DNA of 64,000 nt from Achromobacter sp. Root83 (GTDB taxonomy: Bacteria; Pseudomonadota; Gammaproteobacteria; Burkholderiales; Burkholderiaceae_B), in the NCBI RefSeq assembly GCF_001428845.1, contig NZ_LMIU01000012.1:624857-688856 (forward strand), read 5' to 3'. A program made the position numbers and the translations under genes. How positions within the stretch are numbered: the stretch's first letter is position 1; every line of letters begins with the position of its first letter. The notes beneath the pieces are model-generated. The model was not told the DNA's origin, ran no database searches, and saw only the letters and a list, made by a program, of their open reading frames with translations. Shown here in pieces: positions 19,411 through 27,697 of the stretch.

Positions 19411-20134
19411 CGACCCGCAATCGGGCGCCCGGCGCCAGTCCTGGGCCGGCCCCTTGGGCGGCGCCATGCTCAGCGACGCCGCGCGCTTGCCGGATGCCGG
19501 ACCCGAAGTCTTCAACCCGGCGCACTACGGCGAGCGGGCGCGGCCGGTGGACGCCGGCGGCCGCCAGGCGGCCTGGTTCGTGCAGGGGCAGGGCTGGCAG
19601 GGCGTGTTGCGCCGCTACCGCCGCGGCGGCATGATTGCCCGCGTCAGCAGCGACGCCTATCTCTGGAATGGCGAGGCCCGTACCCGGAGTTTCCGCGAAT
19701 ACCGCCTGCTGGCGGAGATGCGCGCACTAGGCCTGCCCGTTCCCGCGCCGCTGGCCGCGGCCTACTGGCGGCAAGGCCCGATCTACCGCGCCGCCATCGT
19801 GGTGGAGCGCATACCCGGCGTGCGTCCCCTGGCTCAGGCGGTGGCCGAGCCGCTCTGGCAGGCCGTGGCCGACGCGATCGTCCACATGCACCGGGCGGGC
19901 GTGTGGCATGCCGACCTGAATGCGTTCAACATTCTGATCGGCAGCGATGGCAAGGTCTGGCTCATCGATTTCGACCGCGGCACGCAGGGCGCATTGTCGG
20001 AACGGCAGCGCCAGGCCAATCTGGAGCGGCTGCGGCGTTCGCTGCGCAAGGTGGCGGGCGAGTCCGGAGAGCGCTTCTGGCTGCGCCTGCGCGACAGTTA
20101 TTGGACGGCCTGGGGCGTCGGAATCCAGCCCTGA
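19400..20134 (+). CDS. kdkA: 3-deoxy-D-manno-octulosonic acid (Kdo) kinase
   Basis: The protein has 244 residues with a kinase-like fold. The catalytic loop is HADLNAFNILI and the metal aspartate is in LIDFDRGTQG. YRRGGMIARVSSDAYLW and RSFREYRLLAEMRALGLPVPAP match the KdkA family. KdkA phosphorylates Kdo on lipid A in species with a single phosphorylated Kdo, such as Bordetella and Haemophilus, which fits the LPS-core genes later in the window. The GTG start lies inside the haemoglobin gene. Confidence 0.92.
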   Translation: MKADDPQSGARRQSWAGPLGGAMLSDAARLPDAGPEVFNPAHYGERARPVDAGGRQAAWFVQGQGWQGVLRRYRRGGMIARVSSDAYLWNGEARTRSFREYRLLAEMRALGLPVPAPLAAAYWRQGPIYRAAIVVERIPGVRPLAQAVAEPLWQAVADAIVHMHRAGVWHADLNAFNILIGSDGKVWLIDFDRGTQGALSERQRQANLERLRRSLRKVAGESGERFWLRLRDSYWTAWGVGIQP

Positions 20135-20278
20135 CCGCCGTCCAGGCCACGGCTCCCGGCCTGCGGGCAGTGCCCCAATCGCCCGCCAAAGTTGGGCAGG
20201 TCATCGCTAAAAAGCTTTATCATTTCGCCTTTTGGTACTCCTGTCACACAGGGCACAGAGCAAGGGGGCTTGGTCATA

Positions 20279-21382
20279 ATGGAACTCAAGGCGGGAATGC
20301 GCTGGGCGCTCGGAGCGGCGTTGATCGCAGCAGCCACATCGGCGGCGGTCGCGCAGAACAAGGTCGTCAACGTCTACAACTGGGCCGAATACACGGCCCC
20401 CGATACGATTCCCGGTTTCGAAATGGAAACCGGTATCAAGGTCCGCTATGACGTCTACGACAGCAACGACGCCCTGCAGGCCAAGCTGCTGGCAGGCAAG
20501 TCGGGTTATGACGTCGTTGTCCCGTCCACCCATTACGCCTCGCGCCAGATCGAAGCCGGCCTGTTCCAGAAGCTGGACAAGTCCAAGATCCCGAACTGGA
20601 AGCACCTGGATCCTGAGGTGATGGCGCTTGTCGCCACGGTCGATCCCGGCAACGAACACGCCGTTCCCTGGGGCTACGGCACCAACGGCCTGGGCTACAA
20701 CGTCACCAAGGTCAAGCAGATCATGGGCGACGACGTCGACCTGGCCAACTGGGACATGCTCTTCAAGCCCGAGAACGCCGCCAAGCTGAAGGAGTGCGGC
20801 ATCTCCATGCTGGACGAAGCCGCGCAGGTGTTTCCGGCCGTGCTGAAGTACCTGGGCAAGGATCCCAACAGCACCAATGCCGCCGACTACCAGGCCGCGA
20901 TGGAAGTCCTGAAGAAGATCCGCCCGTACATCCGGCAGTTCAGCTCGTCGGGCTATATCGACGAACTGGCCGTGGGCGACCTCTGCATGGTCTACGGCTT
21001 TTCCGGCGACGTCATGATCGCCCGCAAGCGCGCGCAAGAGGCCAAGAAGGCCTATGAAGTGAATTACTTCATTCCCAAAGGCGGCGCGCCCGCGTGGTTC
21101 GACCTGATGGTCATCCCCAAGGATGCCCCGCATCCCGAAGAGGCGCTGGCCTTCATCAACTACATCGAAACGCCGCAGGTTCACGCGGCCATCACCAACA
21201 CCATGTTCTACCCCAACGCCAACAAAGAGGCGCGGCAGTACGTGACGAAGGACGTGGCCGACAACCCCATGATCTACCCGCCGGCGGAGGTCTCCAAGAC
21301 CCTGTACGTGATCAAGGCGCTGCCCTTGAATATCGCGCGCCTGCAAAACAAGTTGTGGTCCGAGCTGAAGTTGGGAAATTAG
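20279..21382 (+). CDS. potF: Putrescine/spermidine ABC transporter substrate-binding protein (PotF/PotD family)
   Basis: The protein has 367 residues. The signal peptide ends near TSAAVAQ. The mature protein starts VVNVYNWAEYTAPDTIPGFE, a PotF/PotD signature, and contains DVVVPSTHYASRQIEAG, AVPWGYGTNGLGYN and MVYGFSGD. It is periplasmic. The start at MELKAGMRWALG gives a normal signal peptide; upstream in-frame residues do not. It heads a complete polyamine operon (potFGHI order). No sharp promoter is visible in the 144-bp upstream gap. Confidence 0.93.
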   Translation: MELKAGMRWALGAALIAAATSAAVAQNKVVNVYNWAEYTAPDTIPGFEMETGIKVRYDVYDSNDALQAKLLAGKSGYDVVVPSTHYASRQIEAGLFQKLDKSKIPNWKHLDPEVMALVATVDPGNEHAVPWGYGTNGLGYNVTKVKQIMGDDVDLANWDMLFKPENAAKLKECGISMLDEAAQVFPAVLKYLGKDPNSTNAADYQAAMEVLKKIRPYIRQFSSSGYIDELAVGDLCMVYGFSGDVMIARKRAQEAKKAYEVNYFIPKGGAPAWFDLMVIPKDAPHPEEALAFINYIETPQVHAAITNTMFYPNANKEARQYVTKDVADNPMIYPPAEVSKTLYVIKALPLNIARLQNKLWSELKLGN

Positions 21383-21387
21383 TCATC

Positions 21388-22515
21388 ATGAACGATAGCC
21401 GTCACTCGGCGCCGCACGCGGCGGACCCGGATGAGTTCGTCCGGGTCTCCGATGTGGTCAAGATTTTTGGCGACGTGGTTGCCGTGCGCGCCGTCAACCT
21501 GTCCGTCAAGCGCAACGAGATCTTCGCGCTGCTGGGCAGCTCCGGCAGCGGCAAGTCCACGCTGCTGCGCATGCTGGCCGGCTTCGAAGAGGCCACCTCG
21601 GGCCAGATCCTGCTGGACGGCGAAGACATCACCAGCGTGCCGCCGTATCGGCGGCCCGTGAACATGATGTTCCAGTCCTACGCGCTGTTTCCGCACATGA
21701 CGGTCGAGGCCAACGTGGCGTTCGGCCTGAAGCAGGAAGGCGTGGACCGCGCCGAAATCCACGACCGCGTGTTCGAAGCCCTGGATCTCGTCCAGATGGC
21801 GGGCTATTCGCGCCGCAAGCCCAACCAGCTTTCGGGCGGCCAGCAGCAGCGCGTGGCGCTGGCGCGCAGCCTGGTCAAGCGGCCCAAGCTGCTGTTGCTG
21901 GACGAGCCCATGTCCGCGCTGGACAAGCAGATCCGCCAGAAGACGCAGATCGAGCTGGTGAAGATCCTGGAGCAGGTCGGCGTGACCTGCATCATGGTCA
22001 CCCACGACCAGGAAGAGGCCATGACCATGGCGCACCGCCTGGCCGTCATGACCGAAGGCCAGATCGTCCAGTGCGGCACGCCTCAGGACGTCTACGCCTT
22101 CCCCAATTCGCGTTTCGTCGCCAGCTTCATCGGGTCGACCAACATGTTCACCGGCACCATCGTGGTCGATGAGCCCGACCATGTGGCGATCGAATGCGCC
22201 GAGTTGACGCGCCCGCTCTTCGTGAACCACGGGGTGAGCGAGCCGCTGGGCATGGAAGTGCATGTGTCCATCCGGCCCGAGCGCCTGGTGGTGTCGCGCG
22301 AGCAGCCCGAAGGCGAATACAACTGGGCGCACGGCATGGTCAGCCACATGGCCTGGATGGGCAGCTACGCGCTCTACCAGATCCGCCTGGATTCCGGCAA
22401 GACGGTCGAGGCCAGCGTGCCCAGCCTGCTGCTGGCCCAGATGGACGCGCCGGGCATCGACGAAGAGATCTTCGTCAGCTGGGATGCGGATAGCGCGACG
22501 GTGCTGGCGTCATGA
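21388..22515 (+). CDS. potG: Polyamine ABC transporter ATP-binding protein
   Basis: The protein has 375 residues. It has Walker A ([14 protein letters not shown]), the Q-loop ([22 protein letters not shown]), the signature ([15 protein letters not shown]), Walker B ([12 protein letters not shown]), the H-loop histidine ([10 protein letters not shown]) and a C-terminal TOBE domain. It energises polyamine import at the cytoplasmic face. It begins 5 bases after potF and overlaps the first permease by 4 bases. Confidence 0.94.
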   Translation: MNDSRHSAPHAADPDEFVRVSDVVKIFGDVVAVRAVNLSVKRNEIFALLGSSGSGKSTLLRMLAGFEEATSGQILLDGEDITSVPPYRRPVNMMFQSYALFPHMTVEANVAFGLKQEGVDRAEIHDRVFEALDLVQMAGYSRRKPNQLSGGQQQRVALARSLVKRPKLLLLDEPMSALDKQIRQKTQIELVKILEQVGVTCIMVTHDQEEAMTMAHRLAVMTEGQIVQCGTPQDVYAFPNSRFVASFIGSTNMFTGTIVVDEPDHVAIECAELTRPLFVNHGVSEPLGMEVHVSIRPERLVVSREQPEGEYNWAHGMVSHMAWMGSYALYQIRLDSGKTVEASVPSLLLAQMDAPGIDEEIFVSWDADSATVLAS

Positions 22516-23432
22516 TCCGCTTTTCGCCCCGCGACTGGCTGCCGTCGGGCCGGACCCTGGCGGTGGTGCCGCCGTTCGCATGGCTGGTGCTGTTCCTGCT
22601 GCTGCCTTTCCTGCTGGTGCTGAAGATCAGCTTTGCCGAAATGAAGTTCGGCATTCCGCCCTATACATCGCTGGCGCAATTCCAGGACGAGGCCATCCAG
22701 TTCAGCCTGCATCTGCGCGGCTACATCCTGCTGTTCACCGAAAACCAGTATTTCCGCACCTACCTGAGCTCGGTGAAGATCGCCGGCATCACCACGCTGA
22801 TCTGCGTGCTGATCGGCTATCCCATCGCGTACTACATCGCGCGTTCGTCGACGCGGGTGCGCAACCTGCTGCTGCTGGCGGTGATCCTGCCGTTCTGGAC
22901 GTCGCTGCTGCTGCGCGTATATGCGTGGGTGGGCATCCTGCGCAACGACGGCCTGCTGAACAACCTGCTGCAGGGCCTTGGGCTCATTTCCAGTCCGCTC
23001 GAGATCTATCGCACCGACGTGGCGGTCTATATCGGCATGGTCTATGCCTATCTGCCGTTCTTCATCCTGCCGCTGTACGCCACGCTCGTGAAGATGGACC
23101 TGCGCCTGCTGGAAGCGGCATACGACCTGGGCGCCAAGCCCTGGCAGGCGTTCTGGCAGATCACCGTGCCGCTGTCGCGCCAGGGCGTGATCGCCGGCGC
23201 CATGCTGGTGTTCATCCCGGCCGTGGGCGAATACGTGATCCCGGAAATGCTGGGCGGCGCCAACACGCTGATGATAGGCCGCGTCATGTGGAATGAATTC
23301 TTCAACAATGCCGACTGGCCCATGGCCTCGGCGGTGACCTGCGTGATGGTGCTGTTGCTGCTCGTGCCGCTGGTGTACTTCCAGTACAGCCAGGTCAAGC
23401 AGCAGGATTTGGCTGGCGGAGGCCGCGCATGA
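22512..23432 (+). CDS. potH: Polyamine ABC transporter permease (PotH/PotB)
   Basis: The protein has 306 residues with six membrane helices. The EAA motif for ATPase contact is EAAYDLGAKPWQAFWQITVPLS. KISFAEMKFGIPPYT and AVGEYVIPEMLGGANTLMIGRVMWNEF are family signatures. The start overlaps the potG stop (ATGA), and the end overlaps potI. Confidence 0.93.
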   Translation: MIRFSPRDWLPSGRTLAVVPPFAWLVLFLLLPFLLVLKISFAEMKFGIPPYTSLAQFQDEAIQFSLHLRGYILLFTENQYFRTYLSSVKIAGITTLICVLIGYPIAYYIARSSTRVRNLLLLAVILPFWTSLLLRVYAWVGILRNDGLLNNLLQGLGLISSPLEIYRTDVAVYIGMVYAYLPFFILPLYATLVKMDLRLLEAAYDLGAKPWQAFWQITVPLSRQGVIAGAMLVFIPAVGEYVIPEMLGGANTLMIGRVMWNEFFNNADWPMASAVTCVMVLLLLVPLVYFQYSQVKQQDLAGGGRA

Positions 23433-24238
23433 ACGGTCCCAACAAGACGATGCGCGCCGTGGTGCTGGGCTTGGGGTATTTCTTCCTGTATGTGCCCATC
23501 ATCAGCCTGATGGTGTTTTCGTTCAACGAGTCGCCCTCCGTCACTTCCTGGACGGGCTTCTCGTTCCGCTGGTATCACGCGCTGGTCAACGACGACGCGC
23601 TGCTGCGCGCGGCCTGGCTGTCGTTCCGGATCGCCGTGCTGACGGCGACGGCGGCCGTCGTCATCGGCACATGGGCGGGCTATGTGCTGGCGCGCATGGG
23701 CCGGTTTCGCGGCTTTGCCTTGTATGTGGGCATGCTCAGCGCGCCGCTGGTGATCCCCGAGGTCGTGCTGGGCATTTCCCTGCTGCTGATGTTCGTGGAA
23801 CTGCGCGGAACGCTGGGCTGGCCGTCGCAGAACGGCATGTTCACGATCTGGGTGGGGCACGTGACGCTGTGCATGGCGTTCGTGGCTGTCGTCATCCAGA
23901 CCCGCATCCGCGACCTGGACCGCTCGCTCGAGGAAGCCGCGCTGGACCTGGGCGCCACGCCCATCACCGTGTTCTTCAAGATCACGCTGCCGCTCATCGC
24001 GCCGGCGCTGGCGTCGGCCTGGCTGCTGTCCTTCACGCTGTCGCTGGACGATGTCGTCATCGCGTCGTTCCTGTCCGGCCCGGGCTCCAGCACGCTGCCC
24101 ATGGAGGTTTTTTCGCGGGTGCGGCTGGGCCTCAAGCCCGAGATCAACGCGCTCGCCACCCTGTTCATCCTGGCGGTGGGCACCTGCGTGATCCTCGCCA
24201 ACCGCATGCAATGGCGCAAGGAGGCCGAATCCAAATGA
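23429..24238 (+). CDS. potI: Polyamine ABC transporter permease (PotI/PotC)
   Basis: The protein has 269 residues with six membrane helices. The EAA loop is EEAALDLGATPITVFFKITLPLI, and SLDDVVIASFLSGPGSSTLPM is typical of PotI. The 4-base overlaps with potH and with the following ArsC-like gene indicate one operon. Confidence 0.93.
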   Translation: MNGPNKTMRAVVLGLGYFFLYVPIISLMVFSFNESPSVTSWTGFSFRWYHALVNDDALLRAAWLSFRIAVLTATAAVVIGTWAGYVLARMGRFRGFALYVGMLSAPLVIPEVVLGISLLLMFVELRGTLGWPSQNGMFTIWVGHVTLCMAFVAVVIQTRIRDLDRSLEEAALDLGATPITVFFKITLPLIAPALASAWLLSFTLSLDDVVIASFLSGPGSSTLPMEVFSRVRLGLKPEINALATLFILAVGTCVILANRMQWRKEAESK

Positions 24239-24591
24239 AAGCAACCACCCTGTATGGCCTGGCCAAGTGCAGTACCTGCGTCAAGGCGCGCGACTGGCTG
24301 ACGGCGCACGGCGTTGATCACGTCTTCGTGGACTACCGGGACAATCCGGTGCCCGCCGCCACGCTGAAATCCTGGGCCGGGCAGGTCGGCGGCTGGGAAA
24401 AGCTGGTCAATCGCGCCTCCATGACGTGGCGCAATCTGCCCGAAGACCGCAAGGGCGCCGATACCGACGCCCAATGGACCGCGCTGATCGCCGAGTACCC
24501 GGCGCTGGTGCGCCGTCCGGTCACGGTGACGCCCGATGGCGAGGTGAGCGTTGGCTTCAGCGAAAAGCGCTACGGCGAACGCTACGCCTGA
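24235..24591 (+). CDS. ArsC/Spx/YffB-family thioredoxin-fold protein
   Basis: The protein has 118 residues. An N-terminal CSTC motif (YGLAKCSTCVKARDWL) is the redox cysteine pair of the YffB/Spx branch, followed by an ArsC-like helical insert (NRASMTWRNLPED) and RRPVTVT. True arsenate reductases normally keep one cysteine and a specific arginine triad, so this is more likely a glutathione-dependent thiol reductase of unknown target. It overlaps potI by 4 bases and the next gene by 41. Confidence 0.85.
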   Translation: MKATTLYGLAKCSTCVKARDWLTAHGVDHVFVDYRDNPVPAATLKSWAGQVGGWEKLVNRASMTWRNLPEDRKGADTDAQWTALIAEYPALVRRPVTVTPDGEVSVGFSEKRYGERYA

Positions 24592-25336
24592 GCCGGCGGC
24601 GCCGGGCCTGGCCGGCCGGGCGCTGCCCGATGCCTTCTTCGACCGCGACGCGGTCCAGCTTGCGCGCGAACTGCTGGGCAAGGTCATCCGCCACCGCGTG
24701 GGTGATCTGTGGCTGTCGGCCCGCATCATCGAGACCGAAGCCTACTACCTGGAAGAGAAGGGCAGCCACGCCTCGCTGGGCTACACGCACAAGCGCCGCG
24801 CGCTGTTCATGGATGGCGGCACGGTCTACATGTATTACGCCCGCGGCGGCGACTCGCTGAACTTCAGCGCGGCGGGCGCCGGCAACGCGGTGCTGATCAA
24901 ATCCGCCCACCCCTGGACGGATGCGCTGTCGGGCCCCGAAGCGCTCGCCCGCATGCAGCAGTTGAATCCCGATGCGCAAGGGCGCGCCCGCCCGCCCGCC
25001 AGCCTTTGCGCGGGGCAGACGCTGCTGTGCCGGGCGCTGGGCCTGAAAGTGCCCGATTGGGACGCCCGCCGTTTTGATCCTGCCGCGCTGTATGTCGAGG
25101 ACGTCGGCGAAGCGCCCGCCTTCCTGATCTGCACCACGCGGCTGGGCATCCCGGCTGGCCGGGACGAACACCTGAGCTATCGCTTCGTGGATCCGGCTTA
25201 CGCCGCGTTCTGCACGCGCAACCCCTTGCGGCGCGGACAGCGCGCGGGGCATGACTATGTGTGGGTGGACCGCCAGGGCATCGTGCTGTCAGAGGCGCCC
25301 GCGGGCGGGCAGGGCGGACCTGCCGGCGGCCTCTAG
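24551..25336 (+). CDS. DNA-3-methyladenine glycosylase (AAG/MPG family)
   Basis: The protein has 261 residues. The AAG-family active-site region is ARIIETEAYYLEEKGSHASLG, followed by FMDGGTVYMYYARGG and a C-terminal NPLRRGQRAGHDY. It excises alkylated bases in base-excision repair. The frame has a stop just before 24548. A TTG at 24551 preceded by GAGGTG at 5 bases is therefore the best start, giving a low-complexity N terminus of about 20 residues. The beginning lies inside the ArsC-like gene. Confidence 0.86.
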   Translation: MASAKSATANATPEPAAPGLAGRALPDAFFDRDAVQLARELLGKVIRHRVGDLWLSARIIETEAYYLEEKGSHASLGYTHKRRALFMDGGTVYMYYARGGDSLNFSAAGAGNAVLIKSAHPWTDALSGPEALARMQQLNPDAQGRARPPASLCAGQTLLCRALGLKVPDWDARRFDPAALYVEDVGEAPAFLICTTRLGIPAGRDEHLSYRFVDPAYAAFCTRNPLRRGQRAGHDYVWVDRQGIVLSEAPAGGQGGPAGGL

Positions 25337-26031
25337 AAGCTGCCTTCTCTTTCGCGCCTGGCCAAGGATGCGCGCAGTTCCGCATGCTTTTGCTGGATGC
25401 GCCGGCGATTGAGCCGCTTGCTCCAGGCGTATAGCGGAATCAGCGGCAGCACGCCGAAGCCGTCGATCAGGTACAGGCCCTTCTTGCCGTCGGCGTTCAG
25501 CCCCACCGCGATATTGCTGGCGGACATGTCGTTCACCACGACGTGGGCATCGGCCAGGTCTTCGAAGAACTCGGCCAGTTGCGCTTTCAATGCGTCGTCA
25601 ATGAGGCCGCGTCTGCCGAGGTCCCGCACGGTGGGGGCCAGGTTGCCCTCGCCGTCGGTGATCTTCTCGACCAGCAGGCCCAGGCCCAGCGACGTCTGCG
25701 CCAGGCCCACGATGCGCGCCATCGGGACTTCCCACACGCCGGACGGACGCGTGGTGGTGGTGACGTATTCGGAGATTTCGTTCAGATAGACGCGGTAGGC
25801 GCTTTCGCGCTGATATTGCTTGTACCAGCGCTTGAACGGCCGCGCTTCCAGATAGACGGCGCGCGCTTGCATGTCGATGATCTTGACAAGCAGGGCTGGC
25901 GAATGCGGATGCTGGAAGATGTGCCGGTCCCCGCCTGCGGCAAGCTGCGTTTCCGAATTCAGATCCAGCGGGCCAAACACGGACTGAAATGAGACCGGCG
26001 GCTTGCATTGGGAGAGGTCAGCAGGGTTCAA
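25333..26031 (-). CDS. YrbL family protein (PhoP-regulatory-network-like, kinase-like fold)
   Basis: The protein has 232 residues. It shows the YrbL pattern: LNSETQLAAGGDRHIFQHPHSPALLVKI, the central RESAYRVYLNEISEYV, a kinase-like loop HVVVNDMSASNIAV and LIDGFGV as the metal-binding segment. In enterobacteria YrbL is a PhoP/Mg2+-regulated protein of unclear activity. It overlaps the 3' end of the glycosylase gene by 4 bases, tail to tail. Confidence 0.85.
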   Translation of the reverse strand: MNPADLSQCKPPVSFQSVFGPLDLNSETQLAAGGDRHIFQHPHSPALLVKIIDMQARAVYLEARPFKRWYKQYQRESAYRVYLNEISEYVTTTTRPSGVWEVPMARIVGLAQTSLGLGLLVEKITDGEGNLAPTVRDLGRRGLIDDALKAQLAEFFEDLADAHVVVNDMSASNIAVGLNADGKKGLYLIDGFGVLPLIPLYAWSKRLNRRRIQQKHAELRASLARREREGSF

Positions 26032-26171
26032 AAGGGGAACGTGGATCGGTTTAGGTGGCGGTCATTTTAATGCGGTTGCCCACCTGCGTCTTCGAATTGT
26101 CCTGGAATGATTCGGGCTGGCTGGAAAGGGCCGGGGATGAGACCTACAATTCCCGCTTTGGAGGCGCCTTT

Positions 26172-27575
26172 TTGAACGATATTCTGCTTTGGGTCGCCGC
26201 CGGCGGCGCGGTTTTGGCCATGCTGGCGACGGTGTTGGCCTGGTTGCGGCCGTCCGCAGCCGATGCGCGCCTGGACGCCTTGCTGGAAGGGCTGGAAAGA
26301 ACCGAACGGGCGCTACGCGCCGATATCGGCGAAGGCCAACGCGGCCTGCGCAGCGAATTCTCGGAATCCACGCGGTCCCTGCGGGTGGAATTGTCACAGT
26401 CGCACGCCGAACTGCGCGCCGCCCTGGCCCGCGATGCGCAGGCCGCCCGCGCCGAATCGGCCGAATCGCTGGGCCGCTTCGCCGGCGGATTTTCGGAACA
26501 ATTGCAGGGGCTGATCCAGATCAACGAGCGGCGCCTGATGGAGGTGCGCGCCACGGTGGACCAGCGCCTGCAGTCTTTGCAGACGGACAACAGCGCCAAG
26601 CTCGACGAAATGCGCCGGACCGTGGACGAAAAGCTCCATGCGACCCTGGAACAGCGCCTGGGTGAATCCTTCAAACTGGTATCCGACCGCCTGGAAGCCG
26701 TGCACAAGGGGCTGGGCGAAATGCAGGCGCTGGCCGCGGGGGTCGGCGACCTGAAGCGGGTGCTGACCAACGTGAAGTCGCGCGGCACCTGGGGCGAAGT
26801 GCAACTGGCCCGGCTGATCGAAGACAACATGACGCCGGACCAGTACGCCAGCAATATCAAGCCCGTGCCGGGCAGCGACGCCGTGGTCGAGTTCGCCATC
26901 CGCCTGCCCGGGCGCGGCGATGGCGGCGAGCCCGTCTGGCTGCCTATCGACGCCAAATTCCCCAAGGAAGAGTACGAACGCCTCATGGATGCCCAGGACG
27001 CGGCCGATACCGAGGGCGTGAAGGCCGCCGGCGCCGCGCTTGGCCGGGCGGTGGAACTGCAAGCGCGGCTGATTGCCGGCAAATACGTCTCGCCGCCCCA
27101 CACCACCGATTTCGCCATCATGTTCCTGCCCACGGAAAGCCTGTACGCCGAGGTGCTGAGGCGGCCGGGGCTGCTGGACAAGCTGCACGGCCTGCGGATC
27201 AACGTGGCGGGCCCCAGCAATCTGGCGGCCCTGCTGAACAGCCTGCAGATGGGATTCCGCACGCTGGCGATCGAGCAGCGTTCGTCCGAAGTGTGGCAGG
27301 TGCTGCGCGCCGTCAAGACCGAGTTCGGCAAGTTCGGCGAAGCCCTGGCCAGCGTCAAGAAGACCTTGGACACGGCAAGCAACAAGATCGGCCAGACCGA
27401 AGTGCGCACCCGCGCCATGCTCAAGAATCTGAAAAGCGTGGAAGCGTTGCCCGAGGCCGATGCCTTGCGACTGCTGGGCGGGGCGGGCGCGGCCGACCAG
27501 GCCGATGCCGAGGTCGAAGAGGACGCCGAGGACGAGGCTGACGGCCTGCGCGCGCCGTCCGCCGGCGCCGTCTGA
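26172..27575 (+). CDS. rmuC: DNA recombination protein RmuC
   Basis: The protein has 467 residues from the TTG start. A single N-terminal membrane helix (DILLWVAAGGAVLAMLATVL) is followed by a long coiled coil rich in Glu/Arg. The RmuC nuclease-like core comes next (RGTWGEVQLARLIEDNM, LPIDAKFPKEEYERLMDA, FLPTESLYAEVLRRPGL), then an acidic tail. The frame opens upstream to ATG 26055. The TTG at 26172 has GAGGCG 5 bases before it and starts right at the membrane helix, so I prefer it. RmuC limits inversions at short repeats. Confidence 0.9.
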   Translation: MNDILLWVAAGGAVLAMLATVLAWLRPSAADARLDALLEGLERTERALRADIGEGQRGLRSEFSESTRSLRVELSQSHAELRAALARDAQAARAESAESLGRFAGGFSEQLQGLIQINERRLMEVRATVDQRLQSLQTDNSAKLDEMRRTVDEKLHATLEQRLGESFKLVSDRLEAVHKGLGEMQALAAGVGDLKRVLTNVKSRGTWGEVQLARLIEDNMTPDQYASNIKPVPGSDAVVEFAIRLPGRGDGGEPVWLPIDAKFPKEEYERLMDAQDAADTEGVKAAGAALGRAVELQARLIAGKYVSPPHTTDFAIMFLPTESLYAEVLRRPGLLDKLHGLRINVAGPSNLAALLNSLQMGFRTLAIEQRSSEVWQVLRAVKTEFGKFGEALASVKKTLDTASNKIGQTEVRTRAMLKNLKSVEALPEADALRLLGGAGAADQADAEVEEDAEDEADGLRAPSAGAV

Positions 27576-27646
27576 CCGGCCGGAGCGCACGTATCGGACT
27601 CCTGCCGTTCCCAGGCTGCTTGTTGGCCGCCCCTGCAGCCGATATC

Positions 27647-27697
27647 CTCATGCTTACGGCATTTCGCCGTCGATACCTGGAGCATCGTAAGCATGAG
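27647..27697 (+). promoter_or_regulatory. 12-bp perfect inverted repeat covering the amidase start codon
   Basis: CTCATGCTTACG at 27647-27658 pairs exactly with CGTAAGCATGAG at 27686-27697, which contains the ATG at 27693. The loop holds the GGAG ribosome site (27679-27682). As RNA it would bury the start codon in the stem; as DNA it is a good repressor site. Function is inferred. Confidence 0.6.

Noticed and set aside
20238-20260. PHO-box-like CTGTCACACAGGGCACA upstream of potF
   Set aside because: Only the first 7-mer fits; the second half departs from CTGTCAT at most positions, and polyamine uptake is not a usual PhoB target.
24235-24591. Arsenic resistance arsC
   Set aside because: CSTC motif and lack of ars neighbours point to the YffB/Spx branch.
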